Shown: positions 34,523-45,435 of the stretch, piece by piece
Layout: each line of letters begins with the position of its first letter
Position numbering within the stretch: position 1 is the stretch's first letter
NCBI GenBank assembly: GCA_014529385.2
Contig: CM043961.1
Coordinates: 14,024,978-14,088,977 of the forward strand
DNA from: Adiantum capillus-veneris
Lineage: Eukaryota > Streptophyta > Polypodiopsida > Polypodiales > Pteridaceae
Direction: 5' to 3'
Length of the DNA stretch: 64,000 bases
The notes under the pieces: generated by a model
What the model was told of the DNA's origin: nothing
The model's database searches: none
The model's input: the letters and a program-made list of their open reading frames with translations, nothing else
Translations under genes and position numbers: made by a program

Positions 34523-36496
34523 CTATCATTGAAGATAGATCATTGTGAGTTGCTATGGAAACCTTATTCACTCTCGGACGTCTTGAGAGTGCATCAGCTA
34601 CTTGATTATGCTTGCCAGCAATGTGAGAAATATGAAAATGAAATTGTGAAAGGAAATTTGCCCACCTCATTTGTTTGTCGGAGAGCTTGGTCTGCGTCAT
34701 GAAGTACATAAGACTTTAGTGATCCGTACGCAGAATGAAAGGAGTCCCCAATAAATAGTGCTTCCATGAGTCTAAGGCATGTAGAACTGCAAGGATTTCC
34801 TTTTCGTATATAACTAGAGCTTGCTCAACAGGGTCGAGCCTTCGACTCTCATAGCCTATGGCGTGCCCTTCTTGGAGCAAAACAGCTCCAAGGCAATCAC
34901 CACAAGCATCGCATTGGACCTCAAATGGTTTTGAGAGATCCGGTAGTGTAAGTACAGGTTGAGAGATAAGCTTTTCTTTAAGATTTTCGAAAGCATTGTT
35001 CTCCGTAGAAGACCATGTATACCTAACGCTTTTCTTTGTTAGGTCATGTAATGGTCCCGCAATTTGTGAGAACTTTTCTATGAAGCGTCTATAGTATGCG
35101 CACATACCTATAAAGCTTCTTAGTTCATGAAGATTCCTTGGTTTAGGCCATCCTTTTATTACCTCTAACTTGGATGGATCCATTTGGATGCCATCTTGAG
35201 AGATAATGTGACCTAAATACTGAATCTCTTGCAAGAAAAATTCAGTTTTCTTTCGATTAACATAAAGTTTATTCTCTCTTAAAACTTGAAATATTACCTA
35301 GAGGTGTTGCTTGTGTTCCTCCGATGAATTAGAGTAGATGATAATATCATCAAAGAACACTCCAGTGAAGGTTCGATGAGGCCTGAACAGCTTCTCCATC
35401 AAGCGGTTGAATGTCGCTGGTGCATTGGTCAAGCCAAAAGGCATGACAATGTATTCGTAAAGACCAAATGTAGTGCGAAACACGGTCTTTACAATGTCTT
35501 GATCAACTATCCTTATTTGATGATAGCCACTCTTTTGGTCAACCCTACTGAAGTAGGTCGATCCTTGTAGCTTATCAAATAGGTCTTCTACATGTGGAAC
35601 AGGAAACCTATTTTTGATAGTGATCCTATTTAGTGCTCTATAGTCGACACACATACGATATGTGACGTCTTTCTTTTGCACTAATAGCACAGGTGAGCAA
35701 AATGGAGATGAGCTTGGCCTAACCATACCCTTCTCAACTAACTCATGCACTTGCCGCATAATCTCCTCTTGATGAGCTTGAGAAACTCTATAAGGAGGTT
35801 TATTAGGCGGTGAACTTCTTGGAAGAAGTTCAATTGCATGGTCATCATTACCTCGTTTAGGAGGTAGCTCACAAGGGATGTCATCAATAAAAACATCTTG
35901 AAACCCCTTGAGAAAATTGGATAACTCTAATTCCTTTTGGTTGCTTTTATTTTCTTTTGGTAAAGCATTAGGTTCATTTTGAGAGTCTTTAACAAAAATC
36001 ATGTACACGGAAATAGAGCTTTTTATTGACTTGTTGAAAGCTGGTGTATGTACAATGGGGATGGTGTTACCCATTTCCTTACCATCTATATACATGTCTT
36101 TTTCCCTGAACTTAAAGGAGATTCTCCTTTCAGGAAATTTAACATCGGCAGCCAGGCGCTCAAACCATGGTGCCCCTAGGATTACATCCTCATGCTTGAG
36201 AGGAGAGATAAAGAAGTCCTCTTTGTCCACATAGCCTTGGACATGAAGCCTCAATTTCCCAATTAAGGGAGTGACTGAAGCTTCTTGCCCCTTGAAGGAA
36301 CTGTCTGCGGGTAGGACATCTCCCATCTCGTAGGATTGTATTCCTAGCTTGGTGGCCAATTCTATAGATATAAAATTGTGAGTAGAACCAGGGTCAAAGA
36401 GAATAAAAGCATCATGTTCTCTTACCTTTCCCCAAGCATGGCATAGAGGAGATCCATTGTGGTGAGTTTGGTGAGTCTCCTCCTCTTGGATTTCAA
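34428..36496 (-). pseudogene. Ty3/gypsy protease, reverse transcriptase and RNase H
   Basis: One frame with two stops: near 35298 (CAG to TAG) and 34715 (CAA to TAA). The protease site is AFILFDPGSTHNFIS. The reverse transcriptase shows YRMCVDYRALNRITIKNRFP, YFSRVDQKSGYHQIRI, MPFGLTNAPATF and the active-site box FFDDIIIYS. RNase H begins at FEVQCDACGDCLGAVLLQEG, then YEKEILAVLHAL and ADALSRRP. The N-terminal end is cut at about 36497 by a truncated TIR element, so the gag C-terminus and the start of the protease are missing. Confidence 0.94.
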
Positions 36497-36497
36497 C

Positions 36498-36878
36498 TTT
36501 TTTGTACCTATTTCTTTTGGCAAAACAAAAAATAGTGAGTGAGAAGCAATCATATGTTCTGATCACCAATCCATTGAAGTTAACTAGGGAATTTATCTCA
36601 AGTCCTACAAAAATCCATAATCTTATTTTTATGCAACAAAACGTAAGAAATGACTGTTTTGATGAAAATGTACTGGTCCATCAACTTTGGAGGCTTGGTG
36701 TGACCAAAAGATGATAAATTTTACAAGTTTCTTATTTTTTCCATGTGTAGTAGGCCTTGAACTATAACCTCATGAAAGGATTTTATAAAATGAGTGGATC
36801 TACTATGGTTTTGGAGGTTTTTTTCAAAACCCTGAAAGGACACTTTTATGTCCTGTTAGGTTACCAACCTAGTGTTAA
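36498..36878. mobile_element. TIR element copy 2, 3' end only
   Basis: Matches 12429-12815 of copy 1 closely, including the hairpin GGACA-CTTTTA-TGTCC and the right terminus ACCAACCTAGTG, followed by TTAA (36875-36878). The left 940 bp are absent. It sits between the gag and protease coding regions of the gypsy element. The intact side joins gag at a TTAA within a Leu codon context, while the broken side joins the protease frame directly. A deletion that removed the left part of the TIR element and the neighbouring gag-protease sequence explains this. Confidence 0.9.
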
Positions 36879-37850
36879 AGCTTTCCATGTTCGTGGAGCT
36901 TCACCGTTGGCTCATAGGCTAGACCACCATTGTATGGCGGAATTTTGAAAGTGCATAGCTACATGGCATAGCTTAGAGGACTCCGTGAAGCCCTCATCTC
37001 CAAACGCGGCATCGAATTGTTGGATAAAGGCCAAGACTTTGTCCGTAGCACCAAAGGTACCATCATAGGTAAGGAAAGAGATGCTCTTCCCTCCCTCTTT
37101 GAATTTCTTCAACTTGGACGACCTCTTCCATGCGGCATAGGATTTCCTATGGCCTCTTCTTTTTGATGGTTCAAAGGTTGCACCATCACTTTCTTCAGAA
37201 GGTGAAGAATTTGAAGAAGGTGGAGAAGAGGGTGACCTCTTTCTCTCCTTTTTCCTATCTTGATCTTTGTTGTCTTCACCATAGCTTTCATAAGAGGAAG
37301 AGGATGAAGAAGATGGAGAAGAGGGTGTCCTCTTTCTTGCCTTTTTCTTATCTTGCTTTTTATCATCCCTCTTTGAATTATGACGTGGAGAAGAGTGTGA
37401 TGGTCTTCTCCGCTTTGGTGGTGATGGAGAGCGTTTAGCCCGCCGTCTTCGTGGAGCCATCTTCGCCGAGGTGGCGGGAGATTCGCTTCTTTCTCGTTCC
37501 TTCAGTGGAGGCTCTTGAGTTCTCCTTTGGGAAGGAGATGCATCATCAAGAAGTAAATTCTTGAGCCCTTCATATGGATTCTCTTCTTCTTCCCGAATCC
37601 CAGAGAGACCTCTTTTGGTAGTCTCACAAGGAGGCTTCCTACGTGTTCTCTCGTCATGGTGATGAGCTTGGAGAATCCCGTGAGCACGGAGCTGCCGTTG
37701 CACTTCACTTTGGAGAGATGGATTGCCCATGGCTTGTTGAAGCCTAGAAACAAGATAGTTAACAAGCATTGAAGCATCATTAGTAGCTTGCTCATGAGCA
37801 AAATCAAAGTTATCAACATTAATTTCACTCTCTTTACTATTGTCAGCCAT
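36879..37850 (-). pseudogene. Gag N-terminal part of the gypsy element
   Basis: 312 codons, starting MADNSKESEINVDNFDFAHE. A long Arg/Ser/Pro-rich, SR-like region (about residues 125-245) precedes the capsid pattern GTFGATDKVLAFIQQFDAAF and HVAMHFQNSAIQWWSSL. TGA at 36912 is probably CGA to TGA, since the next codons continue the expected gag sequence (GEAPRTWKAL) up to the TTAA of the inserted element. The SR-rich stretch is striking for a Gag. Confidence 0.85.
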
Positions 37851-38254
37851 TCTAACAACTTTTAGGTGTAAAATTTTTAGGTGTACTTTGGCACTTCAAG
37901 CCCTAGTTGCTACTCCTCTTCACCCCTTTAGAAAAAGCACTCAAGCTACTGTACCTGCGGCTCGAATACCATTAATTGCAAGGAATAGAAGAGAGGGTCT
38001 TTCGACACCAAAAGAGCACCGGCTCCTGTCAAGCTTCTAATAGCTCAATAGTGGTTAAGCCGTAGGCAAGCCCCGTAGGACTCCACTATTAAGACCATAG
38101 CACTCGACGGTGATGCCCCGTTAACTGCACGAAGGCAGGCGCACTGCAAGGCTGAAAAATCCCTATTCTACTTACTCACAGGCAATTAATAATACCAACC
38201 ATTTGTAGCTAGCTTGAGGACCTCCCTTCTTGAGCAAGAAAAGAGAAACCTTGA
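37851..38254 (-). other. Leader of the gypsy element
   Basis: About 400 bp between the primer-binding site and the gag start codon. No gene; short frames only. Confidence 0.6.
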
Positions 38255-38266
38255 GCTCTGATACCA
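38255..38266 (-). other. Primer-binding site, initiator tRNA-Met type
   Basis: The minus strand reads TGGTATCAGAGC, complementary to the 3' end of plant initiator tRNA-Met. One base separates it from the LTR end (...TTACA), confirming the direction and the 5' LTR. Confidence 0.92.
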
Positions 38267-39303
38267 ATGTAACATTTAATGGCCTAATAACTTATGTGTG
38301 GCGGAAATTAGCATGAACATAGTGGGCATTTGATTAGAATAGATTCCTAATGAGAATTACAAGAGTGCTTGGGGGGAGAGAACAACAAAAAGCATAACAC
38401 CTAGTTAGATAGCATCAACAATACTTTCAAAAGAGACAGAAATTAAGCTATTGACAACAGTTGAGGACTGGGTTTGCATGGAGCCGGTCCCCCCTCCAAA
38501 AGGCTTTGTATTATGGTTTCTCCCATCAAGAGAGACATTGTACAATACAATTCTTTGTGTTCCTTCAAGACTAGCTAGTGCAATGAAGATGGAAGCTTCA
38601 TGCACTAAGCAAAACACCTAATCAAACACAACTTGAATTATCCCCGTTCTCAGACCCAAGACCTCACACACCTTCGAAGATGGTGAGAGCTAGCAGGGTA
38701 TGAGAATAAATTGAGAGGAAGAAGGAGTATCTTACGAGAAAGATGTACATCTCCTCACATAATCACTCATATGTAGCATAGCTTAGCTTAGTAATTAGCT
38801 TGGTAGAGGAGATGAGCATGCATTGAAGCTTGGATCTTGGTTGGATTTGCATCCACATGCCAAGAGAGTGTTGATGTAGGCTTCTATCTCACAAGCTTGG
38901 AGTAGGTGATGAGTTCTCCATTAAATCTTGGGAAGAGATAGTCTTCTCTTTCTTCACACATGAGCTTGTGTGAGTGTGTGTGTGATAATGCCTTGCAAAA
39001 ATCAGCCCCCTCTCTCTCCTGGGCGAGCCCTCTTGCTAATTGCTCTTGCTGCAGCCTCATTGGCCCTCCCCAAGTCAAGCCGATTACAACTAAGCAGCAT
39101 AAGTGATATCCTTTTGACATGTGTCCCCCTTTCCCCTTTTGTGAGAGCTTTAGGTAATTAAATAATTAAACTAAACTCTCATTGGACCCCTTTGCCTCCT
39201 GGCCAATAGGAATCAGGCAAGCCATGAGGCTCCTGAATGCTCATTGGACTCCTTGGGAGACTGGCCAATAGTCTTCTAGGAGACTTAATTCTCATTGGTT
39301 TCT

Positions 39304-39857
39304 TTTATTAAATGTTTTTAAATTAATTAAACTAGATTTACTCTAGCTTAATTCTCATTGGTCCACTTCAAGGGTCATCCAATAGAAATTGGGCACACCT
39401 TGTGGGCATCTGGCCTAGGGAGTTGACATGTGTCCCTCATTCCCTTTGTGTAAAGGGAGCCTGTGTGTGTGTGTGTGGATTTCTCTCTCATCCCCTACCT
39501 TTAGGGCTCGCCCCCTCCCATGTAGGGATGTGCAAAGACTTTTAGGGCACGCACAAAGCATCCAATTTTCCCTAGGGTTGACCTTTGGACACAACCTTTG
39601 AATTTTGGAACCTTATCATTTTGGAAGTCTTAATGGGCTGAACCTTAGGGTCTTTTTAGCCCATTGTTACACATGGCTCTTTTGTAGATGGCCCCCCCGT
39701 TGGATCCCTATTTTCCCTCCTTTGGATCCCTACTGTGGCCGGTCTGCTAGCTTAACCAATATTCTAGCTTTTTCTCCCCTGGCCTTCCCCACATTAAATG
39801 ATCAGTTTCATATGAGAAAATCATTTAGGAGAATTAGATATTGATTATTATGACACA
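39304..39857. repeat. 553-554 bp direct repeat with 32191-32743
   Basis: Both copies begin TTTTATTAAATG and end GATTATTATGACA. I count only a handful of differences (a TG-repeat length change and a few substitutions), while the flanking LTR sequence is far more diverged. The two copies are about 7.1 kb apart in the same orientation, so one is recent. Confidence 0.88.
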
Positions 39858-40051
39858 AGCACACCATGTGGCTAAGCATAGGGAGAGCGTGACATGTGCC
39901 CCTTAAGAAAGGGGGTACCCTTTGGGTGAGTGGGAGGTTAAGTCAAAGATTCCCCTACTTTTGGGGCTTTCCCCCTCCTTTTTAGGGTATCTTTTTTACT
40001 CAAGCACCTTATCCTCCATGCATGGGAAGCTTCTCAAGAAACTTGCCTTAT

Positions 40052-40215
40052 CAAGCATGAAAAGCACCTCAAGCACCTTAGTTAGCAAGCATGACAAGAA
40101 CCTCAAGCACCTTAGTCAAGAAGCATGACAAGAACCTCAAGCACCTTACTCATCAAGCATGGCAAGCACCTCAAGCACCATAGTCACCAAGCATGACAAG
40201 CACCTCAAGCTTGGG
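40052..40215. repeat. 34-bp minisatellite, about five copies
   Basis: The phrase AAGCATGACAAG with CACCTCAAGCACC recurs with exact 34-bp spacing (AAGCATG at 40053, 40087, 40121, 40155, 40189). Differences between copies are single bases. Confidence 0.92.
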
Positions 40216-40738
40216 CCAAGCTCCCACCTCAAGTAGAACCCTAGCTTGCCTAAGGTCTAAGAACTTTTAACATTAACCTTTGGAGGTCTTTAATGAAGCT
40301 AACCCTAAGGTCTTTTAAGCTCCATTAGATGCATGTTGCTCTTTGATAAAGAAGATAAATTCTAGTCATTAGTCCATGTTCCTTAGCGGCGGGTAGAGGA
40401 TATGTTTTTACCCTACGACATCATTCAGGAATGAATGACTAATTCATTTGGTGCTTGGGAGACTTAGCTGCCACAAGCATGTCTGCTCTTTAGTCCATAT
40501 CATACATCCAAAGTAGAGTGACAAGTTCTACTTGGGTGAAAGCATGAATAGGTGGAAAGCTATAAATGTGATATAATTAAATAGCATAGCATGACATTGG
40601 GGGTGTGTTCACTGGTGCCATATTTCAGACGTCCAAATTTATATTTTAAAAAATGTTATACTAAAAAATTCAGCCTTCACACACCCACTTTGTTTCATGA
40701 GTAGTTGGCAGTTTAAAACACCATGCCCCCCGACCCCC

Positions 40739-40740
<2 letters not shown>

Positions 40741-40793
<53 letters not shown>

Positions 40794-40806
40794 CGCGCGT
40801 GCGTGC
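40741..40806. repeat. (CT)25 microsatellite followed by alternating purine-pyrimidine tract
   Basis: A pure CT run at 40741-40790 is followed by GCACGCGCGTGCGTGC at 40791-40806, a classic Z-DNA-prone sequence. It lies about 1 kb upstream of the gene-like region that begins near 41.3 kb. CT/GA runs are common near plant promoters. Confidence 0.9.
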
Positions 40807-41753
40807 TCAAGGTCTATTGTGCTTAGAGATTCTACTGTGCAAGCTTGGCTGCTTCAAGGACGATTGCAGTAATCGCCCTCTTCTCTTCGAGGTATGTCTT
40901 TCCCATTGAACATGTACACTCTCTACTGCTTGAGCACGCGCGCCCCACCTAGGATCATTTAGCTACATTAAGCAGCATTTGGATCTGCATGAGTTCCACA
41001 CCTTGCTCATTTGCAACAAGAGGCGAGCTTCCGAGTTAATTTGCTAGTCCACAAGCTGCATGCAATCTTGGGGAAAATCCCATATCACATCACCTTGAAT
41101 GCCCTGCTTACAAGAGCACGCCCATGAAGTTCTTGTTTCTTTTAGCAGGGATCATAAGCGAGGGCACACCACGTCTCATGAGTTCATTGGATGATGTGCA
41201 GGTATATCACTTGAGACGGCATCATGGCACCTTCCTCAAAGCATCCGATTCAAGCAAGAAGCAGTCTAGTTAGGAACATTGAACCACCTTTGCATACGAA
41301 GTTTTGTCATCTTGCCGAGGAATTCCCATGTGTACCATATGCTATGCTTCGCGCATGTATGTAGGGACTATGGCTATTGTGTTGCACTAGATTGCAACAT
41401 GTCTGTTCCCCCTAGAGCTAAGCATATGATTGGTCTGAAGGTGAAGAGTGAGATGAAAGAATCAAGTGCAGGTAGTCACTGTGTCAATTATTTACTACTA
41501 CTATTGCAGGCCCACTTTCCATTGGTAGTTTAAACTCTTGCATATAATGAAATCATTTGCATGTACAGACAGACATTCCAGCAGAGACCTGTATACAAGA
41601 ATCATTGAGGACAAAAACAGAGAGAGGCTCTACGCAGGCCAGTGGTAGGTACCAAAATCAATATTTATGTGTGTATTTTGGGATACTCCAAGTGAGACTT
41701 TGTAAATAGCTTGCTTTGTAGAAAAATCATCACATGCTTCCTCCAACAAGACA
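40807..41753 (+). other. Possible upstream exons of the 41.75-kb gene; nothing recognised
   Basis: Short plus-strand frames with splice-like borders (for example CAG before 41570 and GTAGGT near 41647) could be exons leading into the frame at 41754. The translations match no family I know. An exon at about 41570-41645 and an acceptor near 41720 are the best candidates. Confidence 0.25.
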
Positions 41754-42179
41754 ATGCATTCCACAAGGAAGAATGGCCTAATTACCCCAGGGATGCAGCC
41801 AGGCCTTGAAGCGGAGTCTACCCGCGGGATGCAACCAGCCCTTGAAGCGGAGTCTGTCGTAGGGGATGCAATACATGGAGTAGTTGAAGACATCTTGATG
41901 GCAAAGTATTCTGCAGTCAAATCACCTAGGCAACAACTAACTCCAAGAAGGCTGTTGCGTTCTCCGTTGAGTGCCAAAGCATCACCAAGTGTGGACACTA
42001 GAGATGATGCATCAGATGAGGCACTTGCAGATGCGGTGAAAGAAACACCCCCTCCAGCGGGGAAGAAGCCAACACCAAAGCGCAAGAAATCGACTCCCAA
42101 GAACTTAGGTGGAAGTCCCACAATGGATATACCTCTTGATTCATTTAGGAAGAGAAAGAAACCAAATGCAAAGCAATGA
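41754..42179 (+). CDS. Basic (S/T)PKK-containing protein
   Basis: 141 codons, strongly basic at the C-terminus. It has a short internal repeat (GMQPGLEAEST, GMQPALEAESV), then SPRQQLTPRRLLRSP, and near the end KPTPKRKKSTPKN and RKRKKPNAK. (S/T)P-(K/R)(K/R) motifs bind AT-rich DNA minor grooves in linker histones and are CDK sites. The frame is open upstream of the ATG past a possible acceptor, so this is probably the last exon of a longer gene. The resemblance to the tail encoded at 59.0-59.6 kb is in composition, not in alignable sequence. Confidence 0.5.
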   Translation: MHSTRKNGLITPGMQPGLEAESTRGMQPALEAESVVGDAIHGVVEDILMAKYSAVKSPRQQLTPRRLLRSPLSAKASPSVDTRDDASDEALADAVKETPPPAGKKPTPKRKKSTPKNLGGSPTMDIPLDSFRKRKKPNAKQ

Positions 42180-42391
42180 GTGTGTTTTTTTTCTAACTTC
42201 ATGCAATTAGAAGATTTCTTTAGAAGGCGTGTGCAATCCATTACACCCCTATTGTATCCATGCTCATTGATGAATCAAGTGTTGGAATTTGTTAGTGACA
42301 TGTCTCTTAATTCTTGGCATCGAGTAGTTGCAAACTATTTGATTTGTTTTTTGTACATGTTTAGTAATATGTTTCTACTTTCTCTTGTCAT
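42180..42391 (+). other. Probable intron or spacer before the FCP1-like gene
   Basis: T-rich sequence ending TCTCTTGTCATAG at 42391, a good plant 3' splice site, just before the frame of the next gene. Confidence 0.45.
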
Positions 42392-42458
42392 AGATAATCA
42401 AGAAGCTGAAAAAAGAGGACCTTGCATGAGACGCACTCGCTCTTCAGGGTTTATACAT

Positions 42459-42680
42459 GAGGGGTCTGTAGGTTCACTGGCTCAGTCTTATCCTGTGAAG
42501 AATCCAAGAAGGGGTGCTACAGCTTCCAGGGGGGTTACAGGCAAAAAAAAAGTGTCTTTTGATACATTTGAGGGGTCTGTAGGTTCACTGGCTTAGTCTT
42601 ATCCTGTGAAGAATCCAAGAGGGGGTGCTACAGCTTCCAGGGGGGTTACAGGAAAAAAAAAAGAGGCTTTTGATACAGTT
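42459..42680 (+). repeat. 111-bp tandem duplication in coding sequence (37 codons, two copies)
   Basis: GAGGGGTCTGTAGGTTCACT starts at 42459 and again at 42570. The copies encode EGSVGSLAQSYPVKNP-type peptides ending in VTGKKK. Copy 1 has CTCAGTC where copy 2 has CTTAGTC, turning Gln into a stop. Confidence 0.93.
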
Positions 42681-42707
42681 GATCCCTGCACACCTACTAG
42701 TACTGCT

Positions 42708-43246
42708 GTCATAGATGCCCTTCTTGATGCAGTTGTGGCTATGGGTACAGCTGCCACTATTGAATCTGGCATAGATGCCATTGATGATGCTACCACAGTT
42801 GATGCCTGCACAAATGCCATTGTTGATGCTACGGTAGTTGATGCCTACACAAATGACATTGTGGATGCTATGGAAGTTGATGCTCGCACAGATGCTGCTG
42901 CTGATGGCAATGTTAATGATGGTGGAACAGAAAGTATTGTTCATGCTGTTATAGATTCCCTTCTTGATGCAGTTGTGGCTATGGGTATAGATGCCACTGT
43001 TGAATCTGGCACATATGCCATTGATGATGCTACCACAGTTGATGCTTGCACAGATGCCATTGCTGATGCTACGATAGTTGATGCATGCACAAATGACATT
43101 GTGGATGCTATGGAAGTTGATGCTAGCACAAATGATGCTGCTGATGGCAATGTTAATGATGGTGGAACAGAAAGTATTGTTCATGCTGTCATGGATGCCC
43201 TTCTTGATGCAGTTGTGCCTACGGGTACAGATGCCACTGTTGAGGA
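42708..43246 (+). repeat. 240-bp (80-codon) tandem repeats within the FCP1-like gene
   Basis: Units start at 42708, 42948 and 43188 with exact 240-bp spacing. They encode ALLDAVVAMG, then repeated DATTVDACT-type peptides, then VNDGGTESIVHAV. The third is partial. The reading frame is kept across all units. Confidence 0.93.
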
Positions 43247-44619
43247 TACGAGAGGCATGGGTGAGGAGGTCCTCATTGAGAGAGAAGGTAGAACACGTGA
43301 GGTAGTGGGTGCAAGTGATGTCACAGCTCAAGCCCAAGTGGTCTGTCCAAGTGATGCAGCTGATGACATTGTTGATGCAGAGGAGGCAAAGGGTACATAT
43401 GCCGCTGTTGAAGATATGGGAGGCTTGGGTGAGGAGGACCTCACTAAGAGAGTACCTCGAATAGGCTCAGCAATGGGTAACGGTGATGTCACGGCTTCTG
43501 CCGACATAGCTGAGGCATACGACAGAGCAGTTCAATCGGGAGAGGCAATGGGAGAAGTTCTCGTTGCTGCTACGGACATGAAAGAGGCAAATACACATAA
43601 TACAACTGAGGCATGCATAGAGCAAAATAATGAGGCAGGGAAAGGCGCAGAGTTGCCCACTCAAAGAGAAACTCAATTGGGAGAGGCAATGGGAGAACAT
43701 TTCATGGCTGCTGTGGACACAAAAGAGGCAGTTGCACATGATACAATTGAGTCTTGTACAAATCCCACTGTTGGGAATAACAAAGGTAAAAGTCCAGAGG
43801 TCCCTATGGGTCGAGCGGCTGCTACAGATACAGATGAGGTAGGTACAAACAATGCTGATAAAGAGGCCAAAATTGGACATGAATTTGAGAGGCAAGAGAG
43901 GCAGTGTCTTGTGGTAATGCCAGTACAGATTGTTGCACTGCCTCCTGCGTCTTTTGAGGACAAGAAGACAAGGGACAATTTATGCATCATACTGGATGTG
44001 AATGGGCTTCTCATAAGGAGTTATAAGGTCTCCTTCTACAAAGGAATAGCGAGAAGCAGTATTCCTGATTGGGCAAGATCAAGGTATCAGGTAGTCACTG
44101 CGCCAAATGCTACAGGAAAGATGCAATTTGAATATGTGGTCAGGCCCAATGCATCAATCTTTTTGCATGCACTGCTGCAAAGAGCACAAGTTGCACTATG
44201 GAGCTACATGACCCAGGACAATCCAACACTTGCTTTGAGTGCGTGCTTTCCTAGGCTGAACAAACAGCATTTCCTCGATATTATCAGTCAAGAGGGGTGT
44301 AGAGAGGCAAGCTTCAATCTAAATGAATTTCCTGGGATCCCTCCATGTAGAGTAACGCAAAGCCCATATTTTTCAAGTATTTGGAAGACTTTTGGAAGCA
44401 CCATCCTAAGTTCAACTCTGATAACACATTGATGGTGGATGACACACTCTACAAGTGTCTGCTCAACCCTCCCGGGACTTGTGTCTGTCCTACTTCATTT
44501 GAACCAGCAGATATTTGTCAGTCCCCAATTTACCTGGTTAGCACATTGTTCCCTTGGTTACTATACAAAAAACTGACCTGTTCAAAGTTCTCTAAACTTA
44601 ATGATTGAATGATGTAATT

Positions 44620-45120
44620 TTATTTTGGTGATATGATGTAATTTTATTTTTTTGATATGATGTTGTCATACTCTGATAGAGTCCTGCTACATGGCACACA
44701 TAATAGCATAGACAGGACCATCGGGCTATTATTACACATAGTTATGCTATATAGCACTCATACTGCAAGAAATACTATGACATAATAGCATAGATAGGGA
44801 GATTGGCCTCTTATTACACACACTTACGCTATATGGCACACATAGTGCTCTCAATATGTATTATAGCTCTTTCACATACCACACATCATATCATAGACAG
44901 GAACATTGTGCTATGTGATACACACACTTTTAGTGTATAGCACACATGTTGCTATCTTACTACAATAGAGTCCTTTTATAGCATAGACAGGGACATTGGG
45001 CTATTATTACACACTTGTACAATATAGCACACATAATAGCCTAGGTAGAGACAATGGACTATCTTGACACATTACTTGGCTACATATCACATATAGTAGC
45101 ATGTACACAACTCCATAACA
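44620..45120. repeat. Degenerate ~100-bp minisatellite (ATAGCATAGACAGGGACATT)
   Basis: Diverged copies of ATAGCATAGACAGGGACATT followed by GGGCTATTATTACACAC and TATAGCACACAT recur at about 44702, 44788, 44889, 44978 and 45040. The block lies between the convergent FCP1-like and SDG-QFK genes, in both 3' flanks. Confidence 0.75.
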
Positions 45121-45435
45121 CCCAATGGGTAGCTATTCATAAGAGTGAGATGATTGTAAGAATGAGACATGTTTACCTGAGATTCATCAAGAAAGTGAAT
45201 GGGATGCTCTTGATAATGTTTTCTTCCCAATCGTTTCCGACAAATATCTTGACTAAATTTTTTCAAGGTGCAACATGTTCACAATAGTAACCTCATTATC
45301 TGAAATGTGTGTGATTCTATGCTATGTGCTCTGTGTGGTTGTGTGCTATGTGATACATAGCACAATGGACATGTGTAAGGAGGTACTGAATGGTGAAGGC
45401 TATATAGAACATAATATAAGACTATTAAATAGGTA

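Larger units (their letters stand above)
38268..40592 (-). mobile_element. Right (5') LTR region of the gypsy element, with an internal duplication
   Basis: Starts on the plus strand at TGTAACATTTAATGG next to the primer-binding site and probably ends at GCATGACA near 40592. It holds a segment (39304-39857) almost identical to part of the left LTR. That segment is followed by a diverged version of the same kind of sequence (CACACCATGTGG, TGACATGTGCCCC), so the LTR carries a near-duplicate of itself. A 34-bp minisatellite lies at 40052-40215. The outer boundary is inferred. Confidence 0.6.
42392..44606 (+). pseudogene. FCP1/NIF-domain HAD phosphatase relative with long repeat N-terminus
   Basis: From a splice-like start at 42392 the frame runs through tandem repeats and an acidic Ala/Asp/Val-rich region to a C-terminal HAD domain of the FCP1/NIF type. 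LCIILDVNGLL (about 43980-44010) is HAD motif I with DVN in place of DxD. YVVRPNASIFLHALL and VALWSYMTQDN are motif II. After a one-base shift at the T run 44369-44373 the reading resumes with WKHHPKFNSDNTLMVDD and LLNPPGTCVCP, motif IV and the conserved tail. Loss of the second Asp is shared, as I recall, with a plant NIF-like subgroup and would impair phosphatase chemistry. A TAG at 42594 arises inside the duplicated N-terminal repeat. Possibly nuclear. Confidence 0.82.

Noticed and set aside
40741-40909. Plus-strand frame with a Ser-Leu run at the CT repeat
   Set aside because: Product of the microsatellite; no downstream coding support.
42585-43337. 250-codon minus-strand frame rich in Ile, Asn and Cys
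   Set aside because: It is the antisense of the 240-bp coding repeats of the FCP1-like gene; the sense strand carries the recognisable domain.
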